DNA from: Paraphaeosphaeria minitans
Lineage: Eukaryota; Ascomycota; Dothideomycetes; Pleosporales; Didymosphaeriaceae
Assembly: GCA_015832175.1 (NCBI GenBank)
Contig: WJXW01000011.1
Span: forward strand, 1,736,001 to 1,800,000
Reading direction: 5' to 3'
DNA: 64,000 bases
This document shows positions 31,961 through 43,150 of this stretch, one piece after another; within the stretch, counting starts at the first letter, position 1; each line of letters opens with the position of its first letter. Under the pieces are notes generated by a model. It was not told the DNA's origin. It made no database searches and saw nothing but the letters and a program-made list of their open reading frames with translations. The position numbers were made by a program, and so were the translations under genes.

Positions 31961-33332
31961 ATGTCGGAGCAAAAATATACAGCAGGCCAGCGCCTTACAC
32001 AGATCAAGGACTTTCTCACTATGAATAAGACTGCGACGACGATCCCTTGGGATCCGAACAGCACAAAGTTCCCCACGAGGAAGGAGTTGCCAAAGATAGC
32101 GGGTGCACCAGATGACGCTGCATGGGTGTGGGGTAACGATGACAACGTCAGCAATGATTTCGCTGCAATATGCAGTATTGCGTTGCTAAGGATGGTAGAT
32201 CGGACGTTTGAACCTGCTTACGCCCTCGCGCGTGGCTGCTGCTGCGAAAGAGATTCGGACCGGCGAGATTGTTCCTGTGAAGTATGATCGTGTCGTGAAG
32301 CCGCACCCGTACCTGAACGCGTACTTACTAGAGCAGTCTACCACTCAATGTGCCAAACCAACCGGCTTTTGGCCGGGAAACATTCAAGCACGAGATCAAA
32401 GTCCTCTCCGAGAACCTCGCCTACGACGACATCTACCACCTGAACACGCAAAGCGTATGACTCGCAATTCATCTGCATATCCTACCACTGACCATCTTTA
32501 GGGCACGCAATGGGACGGATTCCGCCATGTACGTCCCCTCTCACTTTCTCCCACCGCACCCCATTCCAATTAATCCCCCCAGTTCGCCCACATGGCCACC
32601 GGCAACTTCTACAACGGCACCAAAGGCTCCGATATCCTCGGCCCCTCAGCCAACGAAAACTGCTCCATCCACCACTGGGCCGACCACGGCATCGCAGGCC
32701 GTGCCGTCCTCCTCGACTACCGCGCCTACGCCCGCGCCAAAGGCATTACCTACGAGCCCTTCGACCACCACGCCATCACCTACGCCCAGCTCGCCGCCTG
32801 CGGCAAGGAGCAAGGGCTGGACATCCGCCCTGCCACGCAAGGCGGCGATATCCAAATTGGAGATATCCTGCTCATCCGCAGCGGCTGGAAAGAAGCGTAT
32901 GACAGCAAGACGCCCGAGGAGCGCAGCAAGGCGGCCCTGCGCACGCACGAGCTTGGGAACGATGGACAGCGGTGGACGGGAGTCGCGCAGGAGGAGGAGA
33001 TTCTCGACTGGCTGCACGACAGCTACTTCGCGGCGGTGGGGGGCGATGCGCCGGCGTTCGAGGCGTGGCCCACGGAGAAGCCGTGGCATGTGCATGAGTA
33101 TGTTCTTGCGCTGTGGGGGATGCCGCTTGGGGAGATGCTGGATTTGGAGAGGCTGGCGGAGAAGTGTAGGGAGAGGGGGAGGTGGACGTTTTTCTTTACA
33201 AGTGCGCCGGCAAATGTGCCTGGTAAGTCAAGTGGTTTCCATGGGTCGGTGCGCAAAGCTGTGAGAATGGGCGCTAATGAGTGTGTTACAGGTGGGGTGA
33301 GTTCGCATGTCAACGGCACTGCGATATTCTGA
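31961..33332 (+). CDS. Cyclase-family (PF04199-like) metal hydrolase, six exons
   Basis: Members of this family, related to kynurenine formamidase, are metal-dependent amide or lactone hydrolases; many fungal copies have no known substrate. Exons: 31961-32146, 32199-32281, 32337-32454, 32502-32528, 32583-33222 and 33292-33332. Introns are 47-69 nt and all junctions keep phase, giving 364 residues. Landmarks are GRLNLLTP, LPLNVPNQPAFGRETFKHE, HLNTQSGTQWDGFRHFAHM (the NTQS..TQWDG motif with metal ligands), IHHWADHGIAGRAVLLDY, FDHHAITYAQL, GDILLIRSGW and WHVHEYVLALWGMPLGE. Exon 4 is only 27 nt and encodes GTQWDGFRH, the most conserved part. It lies next to a small secreted protein gene on the other strand. 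Function beyond the family is not assignable. Confidence 0.88.
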
Positions 33333-33473
33333 TTTGATGGTTTAACGTTTATGGTATTGGAGGCGCAGCTGCAGTCAGGTGCCGAGGACGCCGAGGAAAT
33401 AAGAACCAAATAACATGCTGCTCTCGTCGCTCAGTGTGTTCCATCTCGTAACGTCGTGTTCGTCTCGTTTCAT

Positions 33474-33710
33474 TCAGTAGCCGCCGTCCAGCCATGGGAA
33501 CTCGGTGCAAGCAGTGAATCTGCCGCTTCCCAAGCAGCACCTTTGGTAGAGGTCGAATTCTCTTTTTGTGGTGACATCGCAGTTTCCGTTGCCGATGTAA
33601 GGCGCGCCGGACTCGGAGCAGCATTCCACCTCGAAGTTGGGACAGTTGCAGTATGCGTTTGCCAGCCCAGCGCTGGCCGCGAGGGTTGCGATGAAGGCGA
33701 AGAAGCGCAT
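33474..33710 (-). CDS. Small secreted cysteine-rich protein
   Basis: 78 residues. The first 19 (MRFFAFIATLAASAGLANA) form a clear signal peptide with an ANA-Y cleavage site. The mature part of about 59 residues has eight cysteines (YCNCP, ECC, NC, RCC, AC), a number and spacing suited to four disulfides. No known family is recognised. Small secreted Cys-rich proteins of fungi include candidate effectors, antimicrobial peptides and wall proteins, so a role outside the cell is inferred and nothing more. The gene is convergent with the cyclase gene, 141 bases away. Small size and lack of homology leave some doubt, but signal peptide and Cys pattern together argue for a real gene. Confidence 0.72.
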   Translation of the reverse strand: MRFFAFIATLAASAGLANAYCNCPNFEVECCSESGAPYIGNGNCDVTTKREFDLYQRCCLGSGRFTACTEFPWLDGGY

Positions 33711-35475
33711 GGTCTCGAGAGGTTGATGGAGCGGTGACTGATTCGCTGATAGAAGGAAAATCAGTGGTGGCGAAGAGGGATGGGTTTGACTTGGTCGCTT
33801 GCTCGCCTGACGGGTTGACGATGTGTTTGCTATCCTTTATACTCGTGAGAATCTCCACCGACGATTCAGGCGTACCCATCTCTGCCGCATTTCGACCAAA
33901 GAGGTTGGTGACAAGGTTGGTGACAAGGCATACGAGAAAAACATAGTGGATTTGCGACTCCTCGCCAAATGCATATAGTCCGACGTGGTGACCGATGTCA
34001 GGTGGGAAGCCTGACATGAGGCTGCCCGACGCCCAAGGGAACATCTTCCTTTTCTCATGCGGGCGAGTAGCGCAGTTATCTCGCAGACAACTACCCACGG
34101 TTGCCCAAGACGGAGCACTTTCCTGGTTAGTATGTTGCTATTATAGGACCCGAGTTAAGGTCATTGGAAAATAGCCCTTCCTTCGGCTTCTCCGGTGTAT
34201 CGCACGAGTGAAATCCCTTCGGTCAAGCGATTGCCACGAGGTAAGCGATACGAGACAGAAGCCAGGTGATTGCGGCTGGTCGGTCAAAAGGTTTTGATCC
34301 AACGTGAGGTCGAACGCCTTGGTGAGAAATTTCGCATTGCAGTTTTTGACCACCAAACTAGCTTGTGCCCAGCACCATGCCAAACTATTGATATCGTCTC
34401 GTCTTCTTCTTTTCGGCGAGAAAGGCACACCTACAGATCGTCTTGAACGGGTTCTGGTCGCCAGCAAGAGTTCTAATCTGATTATGCTGCGTATCGTAAC
34501 CCGGGCCCTTTTACGTCTAGAGGATTGTCGCACGAAAGTGTATGACCAACTTCCTATTAGAGTGCATACGCACTCCATCAGAGACCATGGGCCTCTTTTT
34601 CTAAAAGTCTTTGGCCAAAACAGCGACCGCATCGCCCAAGGTCCATATCGACAAGCTGGGTCTAGCTGCTTCAAAAGCGAAGTCGTGCCGAAGTTCGAAG
34701 TTGCCTGTTCATAGAGTACCATAACTCATGATCTTCAAGCACAGTGTGAGGCAGCTGCAGTTCCCCTACCCGCAAGAACGTTCTGCTGTGCTGGGGCGGG
34801 CATTTCGGCCTTGGTAGCGGAGATTATGAGCTTCCGAAGTACGCGATCGTTTGGAGTCGTCGGACCTTCTGCAAGCTAGACTTCATGTTCGTGATGAGCT
34901 GCAGTGCCCATGGGGTATAGGTACGGGAGCCGTTACTGTCAGTTATTGACATATTGGTCTTGTTGCTTTTAGTTCGACGTGCTGAAGTCGATCGGGAGCC
35001 GGCGATCTCTGTACGTGCTTTGGGCACACTCTGTTAGACTTCCCCTTCAATTTGCTTCGGTACTGATCCTCTCCTAGTATCACATCTGGGGATACACAAG
35101 GCATCGTTGGTCAGCGCTCGCATTCGAGGTTCATTCGGTCGCTCGCAGGCATGGTGACGAAGACCTGCACCGCAATCTCGGGGACCCCACATGTCTGTTG
35201 TATATTAAGTGTTGGATAGGCCGAGCAATTGAGAAAGATGGTCGCAAGCCTACTAGGTATCTAGGAGACAATGCGAAGGGTTGATTAGGTGCGCGTGAAG
35301 AGTTTTGCTTGGCATGGCCAATCACAACTCGCAGGGGGCCCGCTGCACGTGCACTCCCATTCGTCACTCTCCCCGCTCCATTTCTCCAGCCACCAGCAAA
35401 ACACCCAGTCCGCTCTACTGCACAGAATTCTTGCGCATGTCAACGTGAGGCAAACAGAGGGTATCGGAGCTAGTC
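33711..35475. other. Gene-poor stretch
   Basis: Two open frames of 136 and 193 codons overlap on opposite strands near 34141-34722, but neither has a recognisable domain or biased composition. A short direct repeat of GGTTGGTGACAA is present near 33904. I do not support a gene here. Confidence 0.4.
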
Positions 35476-38424
35476 ATGGCTCGCCTCTCGAATCCGTTCG
35501 CTTTCACGCCGCTACCCGTCATCCTCGTGGTGACGGGCACGTACATTGCATTATTCGCTGCCTTGCTCACGGTCCACCTCACCTTGCCGGCTGTTCCTCA
35601 CACTACTCCGGCCGGCACAAACCTGACGCAGGCCTGGATCGACTTGGAGCACATCACACGGAGACACCATCCGTACAACAGCCATGCCAACGATGGCGTA
35701 CGAAAGTACCTCTTGTCACGCGTCGAGGACATCGTGACATCCCGGAACCTGGACAACGACCGCGTCGAAATCATTGACGACAATGTATCGAATGCAACTT
35801 TCTCAGCTGGCAACACTACGGTCTATTTCGAAGGAACAAATATCATCGTCGCCATCCGAGGATCGAATGACGAAGAAGCTTTTTACGAGCCTAAAGGGAG
35901 CCCGTTGTCAAGTACGCGTGCATCGACAAATGGTGGTGTGCTTGTCAACGCCCACTACGACTCTGTCAGCACCGGTTACGGGGCCACTGATGATGGAGTG
36001 GGTGTCGTGACTGTATTGCAGTTGCTTTCCTACTTTACCGAGCCCGAGAACTGGCCGCGCCGTACGGTTGTTCTACTGCTGAACAACGGCGAGGAAGACT
36101 TCTTGAACGGAGCCAAGGCCTTCATGCGCCACCCCATATCGCAGCTTCCGCATACCTTCCTCAATCTTGAAGGCGCAGGAGCTGGTGGTCGGGCAACGCT
36201 GTTCCGGAGCACAGACACAGAGGCCACGAGCTTCTACAAGGCTGCCAAACATCCTTTCGGCACCGTCGTCAGCGGCGATGGCTTCAAGCAGGGCTTCATC
36301 CGAAGCCAGACCGATTATGTTGTTTTCAATGGTGAGCTTGGGCTCCGCGGGCTGGATGTGGCCTTTATGGAACCACGCGCGCGATACCACACAATCGAAG
36401 ATTCGACACGAGAGACCTCGTTGAACTCTCTCTGGCATATGCTGTCTGCATCTGTTGCTACAGCGTCAGGACTGGCTTCGGACACCAGCGACCAATTTAG
36501 CGGCTCAGATGAGGAACGACAAAAGGGCAAGGTCAATGCCGGGACCGGCACTGATGCCGTCTGGTTCGACCTCTTCGGGAAAGCTTTTGTGCTATTACAA
36601 CTGCACACCTTGTTTGCCCTTTGCGTTACGTTGCTCGTAGTTGCTCCTATCACTTTGATCGGACTGACCGTGGCACTTTCCAGGTCCGACAAGAACTACC
36701 TGCTTGCACGCAAGGAATACGTGCATTCATCTGACGACGATGAGCCGGTGCGTCTGTACGGTTGGCGTGGCTTCTTCCGTTTTCCCGTGAGCTTTGTTGT
36801 GGCTACGTCGATTGTCATTGGGCTGGCCTATCTTCTCCGACGGGTCAACCCCTATATCGTCTACAGCAGTCCGTACGCAGTTTGGAGGTAAGTTTGTCCA
36901 TCACCCCACAGTCAGGTGTTGTTCTGACACTTGAGTTCTAGCATGATGTTCTCTGCATGGTTTTTCTTTGCCTGGTTCGTTCTTCGTGGGGCGAGTGCAA
37001 TGCGTCCATCAGCACTGCAGCGCCACTATACACTGCTATGGCAGTTCATTGGGACTTTCATTGTTCTTGTGTTGGTCACCATTCTTGCGCAAAACTTTCA
37101 CCTCGCAGGTGGCTACTATGTGATGTTCGCCTTCGCCGGGACATTCTTCGCGCTGCTCATCTCCTACATCGAGTTGTTCTTCCTCCCGAAGAAGTCTGCC
37201 TACGCAGCTCAATTTGACCAGACCGTGGACACATCTCACGATCGGGAACCAAGCAGTCGGCCACTAACTGGCACCAACGGTACCCGATCAGAAGAACGAC
37301 CTACAGAGGGCGACGATGCCACAGAGACAACGTCGCTTTTGCGCAACGATCGAACAAGCTTCAGAAGAAATTATGGCAGCCGCCAACAATCTATCAGCGA
37401 TGGCACAGAGATTGATGAACATCATGCGTCGGCAGATCTCAGTAGCCCATACGAAGGGGAGCAGGAGTGGAGTGGCAATCTTCCGAGCTGGCTATGGTTC
37501 TTGCAATTCCTATTAACAGTGCCTCTGACTCTGATTCTAGTTGGCCAGATCGCACTCATACTAACCTCAGCCACGTACCAGACTCCAGCCGATGGCAACT
37601 CGACGCTGTTGATCTACATCCTGTTCGCGGTTCTGACAGCTATCCTTGCTGTTCCCGCGGGCCCTTTCCTTCATCGCTTCACGTACCATGTCCCGACTTT
37701 CCTATTCCTCATTTGCATAGGCACGGTCATCTACAACCTTGTCGCATTTCCATTTTCTCGCGAACACAAGCTGAAGGTTTATTTCCAGCAGCAGATCGAT
37801 CTCGACACTGGAGCGAACACGGTGTCGCTCACTGGTGTCGATGGTTACGTGCAGGACATCATCAGGGAGATACCCAGCGCGCAGGGCAAGGATGTTGAAT
37901 GCACGACTCCTGACGTTGCAACTCGAAGGGAGCTGACCAAATGCTCATGGGCTGGGTTGCCGGCCAATGTTGTGCCCACCTTGTCGCCATACGGCAACAC
38001 CACCAAACCCAAGTCCTGGCTGGACTACGAGGTGCAGAAAAGCAACAACTCCAATGAGGCGACGATTCGTGTCGTGGGGCAAAACTCGCGGGCCTGCAAG
38101 CTGGTTTTCGATACGCCGGTCGTTGATTTGGCGATCGCTGGCGTTGGCGCTGTTTCGGATCCCCGCTTCAATGTGACCGGCCAACATGGGACCCGCGAGC
38201 TCCGCCTGTGGCATCGTGAATGGTCACAGCCCTGGAATGTTAGCGTGTCTTGGAGTGACGACGCGAACGTGACGTTCTCTGGAAGGGTCGTGTGTCTGTG
38301 GTCCGACGCGAATTCAGGCGACATTCCGGCGTTCGATGAGGTGCAGTACTATCTGCCTGTATGGGCCATCGCGACGAAGATTGCCGATGGGCTGGTCGAA
38401 GGATCCAAACGTTTCAAGCTGTGA
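35476..38424 (+). CDS. PFF1: Vacuolar membrane protease, M28 family (PFF1-like)
   Basis: Multi-pass vacuolar membrane protein with a lumenal M28 zinc aminopeptidase domain, the fungal relative of ER metalloprotease 1. Exons 35476-36887 and 36942-38424 are joined by a 54-nt intron and give 964 residues, near the 976 of the yeast protein. An N-terminal membrane anchor (about residues 12-35) is followed by the peptidase domain: NAHYDSVSTGYGATDDGVG around residues 158-175 with the first zinc ligands, NNGEEDFLNGAKAF with the catalytic Glu pair, NLEGAGAGGR, and the closing ARYHTIED with the last ligand His. Membrane helices start near residue 370 and continue in exon 2, split by a long hydrophilic loop (about residues 580-655) rich in charged and Ser residues. 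The C-terminal lumenal domain has several N-glycosylation sequons. Confidence 0.92.
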
Positions 38425-38881
38425 AAGGTCATCCTGCTCGCCCAAGACCTTTGTGGTCAATGCTGAATGCATCTCCTTTTACCTTTGCTGCGATATCCTT
38501 TCCGGCTGCATATGAGCAGGGCGTCTGGTAATGCGTACTCGACACGTTTCCCTCAAGGGCACCGTCATGTCATCTCATTCCTGTTTTTCCATTCCTTGAT
38601 TACTTTTTTCTTCTTGCGCATGTTAGTATCTGTTGCGGTTCTTCATAGCATATTGTTGCGCCTATAGGCCTCCAATGACAACGTATTCCACCATCAATTT
38701 CGCATCACGACGCACACGCGACTCTCACTGGACGACTGCTATTGATCGCTTCCAGTTTCGGGACATTGCATTGCATGCATCCACGTTCCGTTTACGCCGC
38801 TTCTGTAGCCGACTGAACAAGACCATCGCTGGCGAACGAATGAGAAAGAAAAGTGTACTACGACCTTACTTCAACGACATC
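38425..38881. other. Intergenic region
   Basis: No separate gene. The frame of the following coiled-coil gene is open from 38633, so part of this region could be its N-terminal extension (83 residues, Arg-rich) if an earlier ATG is used. Confidence 0.4.
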
Positions 38882-41640
38882 ATGAGTGCGATGGTAGAAA
38901 ATATCCGCGATTATGCGCAGAGCAACCCACTTCAAGTTGCCGCAGGGCTCATTATTGCGTTGCCGGGAACCTATCTCTACATTTCTGGAAAGTTTCTCTG
39001 CGCTACTCGACTTTGCACCAATGCGACCATGTCAACTCAATCCCTCTTGGAAAGTATCACCAGCAGCTTATCGGCCTACGAGACGTCTTCCCAGAAGAAG
39101 AACCTCCTTCTGCCAATATCCAAATGGGGCGACAAGCTTGCGACAAAATTTGTGGTCCAGGTCTTTCGCGGCGCCCGCAATAACGCGATCGTAGTGTTAA
39201 CTACCACAGGAGAAGGACTGGGCCTCGACGTCCAAAAAATATTGCGCACTGTTGAGGAACGCTGGGTACCTTGTTTTCCACTTTCGCGCGTGGTGTCAGT
39301 CGGGACTACCACCGCTTTGCCAGGAGTATTTCTCACCTTCATACGGAAATACCCCAATTCACGGGCCGCACGCCATCAGACGAGGATTGCAAGCGCATTG
39401 CACGTTTGCGCTCTTATGACAGTCGCAAATCAGCAACTCTCCATCCAAGACTTGCTTGTCGTAGCCTTGGTCGTCGTCTCGTTTGAGGCGTTGCAACAAG
39501 TGACACACGAGTCAGAAAGGCGGCCCGCCGTTGAAACCCGCTTGCAAGCTCACATTGTCGACCACTCGACTTTTTCTGGATCATCCCGGCCTGTCAATTT
39601 CACGCGCAAATACTCGTCGTTGAATCCGGAGGCGCTTTCGCTGTCTAGTGCGAGCAAGGAGGCAGAAATTGGCAGAATGAACGAGCCGTTGGCAGAGGTC
39701 AGAAAGAGCGAGAAGGCGAGTGACATGGATCTGAAGCACACCAAAGCTGAGCTGAACAACGTACGTGCAACGCTGAATGAGACGTTCGCTGAGTATGCCT
39801 TGATGCGCGATGAGCTCAAAACAATGAAGCAGGCGCTAGGCCGGGGCCATCAGGCCGAGGTCTATCGGAAGGATATCGAACTCTTCGCCCTGCGCAAGGC
39901 AAACGAACAGAAAGAGAACTACATCAAAGATCGGGATGGTAGACTGGACGACAGTCACCGACAACACAAGGCCGCGTTGGAGCTCAAAGATGCTGAGCTA
40001 CGAAATCTCAAAGACCGTATTTTGTTTCTGGAGAGGCAAAACAGTCCACGATTTGATGACGACAATATCGACAGCGCGCCCAAAAGCGACTCGCAGGCTG
40101 CGCTGCAGGTCAAGTTTCTTCGTATCAAGGGCAGAAACTCTGCTGAGATCGACGAACGGACACCCGATGAAAAAGACGATGAGATTGCCAAATTGAAGGC
40201 CGACCTTACAGACGCTGTTGCTGCCAGCAAGACGCTGGACAACACACAGATCGAGCTGCGAAGAGCATGGGACGCGACATCCGAGGTACAGCAATCCCTC
40301 AACAATGAGCGGAAACAGCATGCCCACACGCAGGAGATGCTTCGTGAAGCCGCTTTGAAAATTGAAGAAGAGCTCAGTAAACAGGCGCAGCGACCCTTGC
40401 TCAACCACAGACTGTCCACCATCGAAGAGCAGAATGCGCAAGAGCTTGAAGCCATGTTCAACGCCGCGCAGCAAGACAATTTTCGCCTCTACGGCGAAGT
40501 CGAGGCATTGGAAAAGCGTGTCCGCGAAGCCAATGCTCGCGTTTTCATGGCAGAGCAAGGCGCCGAAGCACTGCGCGAGCAGCTCCGACTTGAAAAGGCT
40601 ATCAACGACGATATGGAGACTGCGCGTCCGAGTCTGGTACACCGTGTGCACTTCCAGCGCATGGAGGGCCAACTGAAGGAGAGTCGCGAGCAGCTCGAGG
40701 ACAAAGACAAGGAGATCACGAAGCTGCACAGGCTTGTTTTAGAGCAAGATGCCAAATTCACCGAGCTCACCAAAGCCAACGAGGCATCTTCCTCCGTGCG
40801 AACCGCACTACAAGGAGAAAATGAACGCCTTAAGCAGTCCACCAAGGAGCTCGAGTCCACCAAACAACAACTCATGCTCGACCACGAGCGCCTCACCCGC
40901 CACCGCGCCCGCAACCGCGTAACGTCCACCGAAAACACTTCAGCCCGTTCAAGCGGCGCAACCCTCATCACCGAGCCCCTCGCTGTCCCCCCGATCCCGC
41001 CCATCCCCACCGACGACGAAGACCTGCTGCTCCCCGCCCGTCCCGTCTCCATCGCCCGCTCCAGCAGCATCCAGGGCACGCCCGAGCGCCTCCTCCGCCG
41101 CGAACCCACGCCCAATCGCCTCAGCATGATTTCGGCCGACGTCCCGCCCGATGAGCTGCGCCACTCGCACCGCAAACCGCTCACGCTGAAGGGTTTTCTG
41201 CGCAAGATTGCGCGGAAGGATGATGATGAGGCGAAGACTTCCGACGTCCCCAGCCCTGCGGTCACGAGCCCGCGCCCGAAGACAGCGCTCTTGCCAAAAG
41301 ATAGAAGTGCGATGGTGCGGCCGAAGACCGCGGCGCCGGAGACTGAAGGGGATAGAAAGGGAATGGATGTGGAGAAGGAGAAGGATAGGGAGGGAGGGCG
41401 ACCGAACACTGCAGCCCCGAGCAAGGAACGGATCGGGGATCGCAGGTTTCTGTCCGGGGGGCGGCCGAAGACGGCGGTTACGGGAATTAGAAAGGGGGAG
41501 GGGAGGGCGGAGGAGCACGCTGGGGAGAGGCCTAAGAGTCGGGGGTGGGGTGCTTCGTAAGTTTGGACATGGATTTGAGAGAGTGCGGGTTGCTAACTTT
41601 GTGCAGGAGGAAGCTTGTGAGGAGGTCGATCGCGCCATGA
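38882..41640 (+). CDS. Long coiled-coil protein with N-terminal membrane segment
   Basis: Family not recognised. From the ATG at 38882 the protein has about 902 residues. A 50-nt intron (41557-41606; donor GTAAGT, branch TGCTAAC, acceptor GTGCAG) replaces the stop of the unspliced frame and adds the C-terminus RKLVRRSIAP. Near residues 18-35 is a hydrophobic segment (VAAGLIIALPGTYLYI) that may anchor it. A middle hydrophobic stretch lies about residues 175-200. From about residue 255 to 690 the sequence is rich in Leu/Glu/Lys/Arg heptads, a long parallel coiled coil. The tail from residue 700 is Pro/Ser/Arg-rich, with the short motif RPKTA or a close variant five times. Such proteins often tether organelles or act as scaffolds, but nothing here fixes the role. 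The start is uncertain, with an in-frame ATG at 38633. Confidence 0.72.
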
Positions 41641-41879
41641 TAACGACGATGAGTTTACTACGGGGTGATGATCTGAATGTTCTGGGCCTTTTCTGTGGCT
41701 GCGTTGTGGGTTCGGCGCGCTTGGGGTTCAGTATGAAATCATAGGTTGGGTTGGGAAGGCGTTGATGCGGCGCATGATTTTAGTCGCACGTATGCGTATT
41801 GCTAGACGTGGGCTTTAGATTAATAGATATAGGTATTTTAATCATCCTCCTGACGCTTTACAGCTCGGATGGTACGGTG
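41641..41879. other. Short intergenic region
   Basis: No gene seen between the coiled-coil gene and the P450 remains; the decayed N-terminal membrane anchor of the P450 may lie at 41800-41880. Confidence 0.4.
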
Positions 41880-42776
41880 AGCACTGCAGCTCCCGCAGTG
41901 CCCAAAGATCTGCCCCCGGTCCACCCTCTATCTCTTTTCTCGGCAACCTGCACCAGATCCCGGCGGCGAAGGCATGGCACCAGCTCAGGGCGTGGGCTGA
42001 TGAGTATGGGCACATGTACTCGCTGATGCTTGGCCCTAGTACTGTGATGCTCGTGCTATCGTCGTCGGAGGTGGCGAAAGAGATGCTGAACCGGAGCAGC
42101 AGGAATTATAGTAGCAGGCCATCGCTGTACATTGAACAGATGATCATTGGGCGGATGAGGATGTTGTTGATGGGTAAGCCAGAGCCTATTCTACTTGTCT
42201 CATTCCCTCAGTCTCCAGTATCTACGTATCAAACGGAAAGCTGGCAACTTGCAAGAGCTGATAGGAGTACGGCAAGACCTGGCGGTATATGCGCAGTCTG
42301 CTGCACTACCAGCTCGACATCAAAGCAAACATTAGCTACGTGCCCTACTAGAGTCTCGAAAACCGCCAGATGCTGCTGGGATTCTTGGAAACTCCTGCCC
42401 GCTGGGTCGATCATATACGACGGTGTACGAACGCGTTAATGACCAAGATGGTATTTGGGGTTCGAACTGTCAGCACCGATGATGAGAATATGCATACGTT
42501 GTCTGAAATACGAACTCTTATGCTTAACTTTCGAGATCGCAGCTACAACGAATTGGAGGACATTTGCTGACGCGGCGACAGTGCGTGGAGGACTGGACGA
42601 CGATGTTCGGCACCGTGCAGGCGCAGCTGCTGGATATCTTCCCCGTGAGCAGCGCCTATCCGACTTTCTCGTGCTGGCGAAGAGGAATGCAAAGGTTCTG
42701 TATGCGAAATAACACAGGCTGTACCCCGTCCACTGGAACAAGCTCCGGCGCGACAAGGAAGAGGGGCCCGCAAATG
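41880..42776 (+). pseudogene. Cytochrome P450, broken and truncated
   Basis: The N-terminal half of a CYP: LPPGPPSISFLGNLHQIP (proline hinge), then WADEYGHMYSLMLGPSTVMLVLSS, EMLNRSSRNYSSRP, an intron starting GTAAGCC near 42172, GKTWRYMRSLLHYQLD, RQMLLGFLETPARWVDHIRR and MTKMVFGVRT. After this come only scraps of the next helices (RLSDFLVLAKRNAKVLYAK). The I-helix, the ExxR motif and the heme-binding cysteine are absent. TAG at 42349 lies where a Gln is expected before SLENRQML, and TAA at 42710 follows LYAK; both are explained by C-to-T changes in CA. The N-terminal anchor is not readable. No functional oxygenase can be made. Confidence 0.8.
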
Positions 42777-43150
42777 TAAGCGTTCTCTCAAACTCACTTC
42801 GCACGATCTCCCGCCCATGCTATGGAGAACCACTAACCCACCCAGCCCTAATTCAGCCGCTGATGTTGCCTTCTCCCGAGCCAAAGCCCACTGAAAACAA
42901 ACCTAACCCTCAACAACGCGGTAAGGCGGAGGTGGGCGAGAGTGGAGGGCAAGTTGGATGAGGAGGGGCAGTCGAGGAGTGTATCGCAAGGCCTATTTAG
43001 CAAGGATTATGTGCCGCTGACGAGTAGGTGAGCGGTGGTGTGTGTGTAGCGATGTTGCTGCATGTGCTGCATGTAGGTTGATTTGCGTTACGTGTGAGCG
43101 CGGACTTGACATCAATCTTATGTCTCTGCTCCGGCACAAAACCATATCAC
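42777..43150. other. Region after the P450 remains
   Basis: No recognisable sequence of the missing P450 half and no other gene; the last part is the 3' flank of the following minus-strand gene. Confidence 0.4.

Noticed and set aside
33349..34098. Minus-strand frame of 249 codons around the small secreted protein
   Set aside because: It has no domain and uses a different frame from the clean signal-peptide protein inside it; composition changes along its length as in non-coding DNA.
34141..34722. Gene in either of two overlapping frames (193 and 136 codons)
   Set aside because: No domain, no signal peptide, no splice-consistent extension; the two frames oppose each other without codon bias to favour one.
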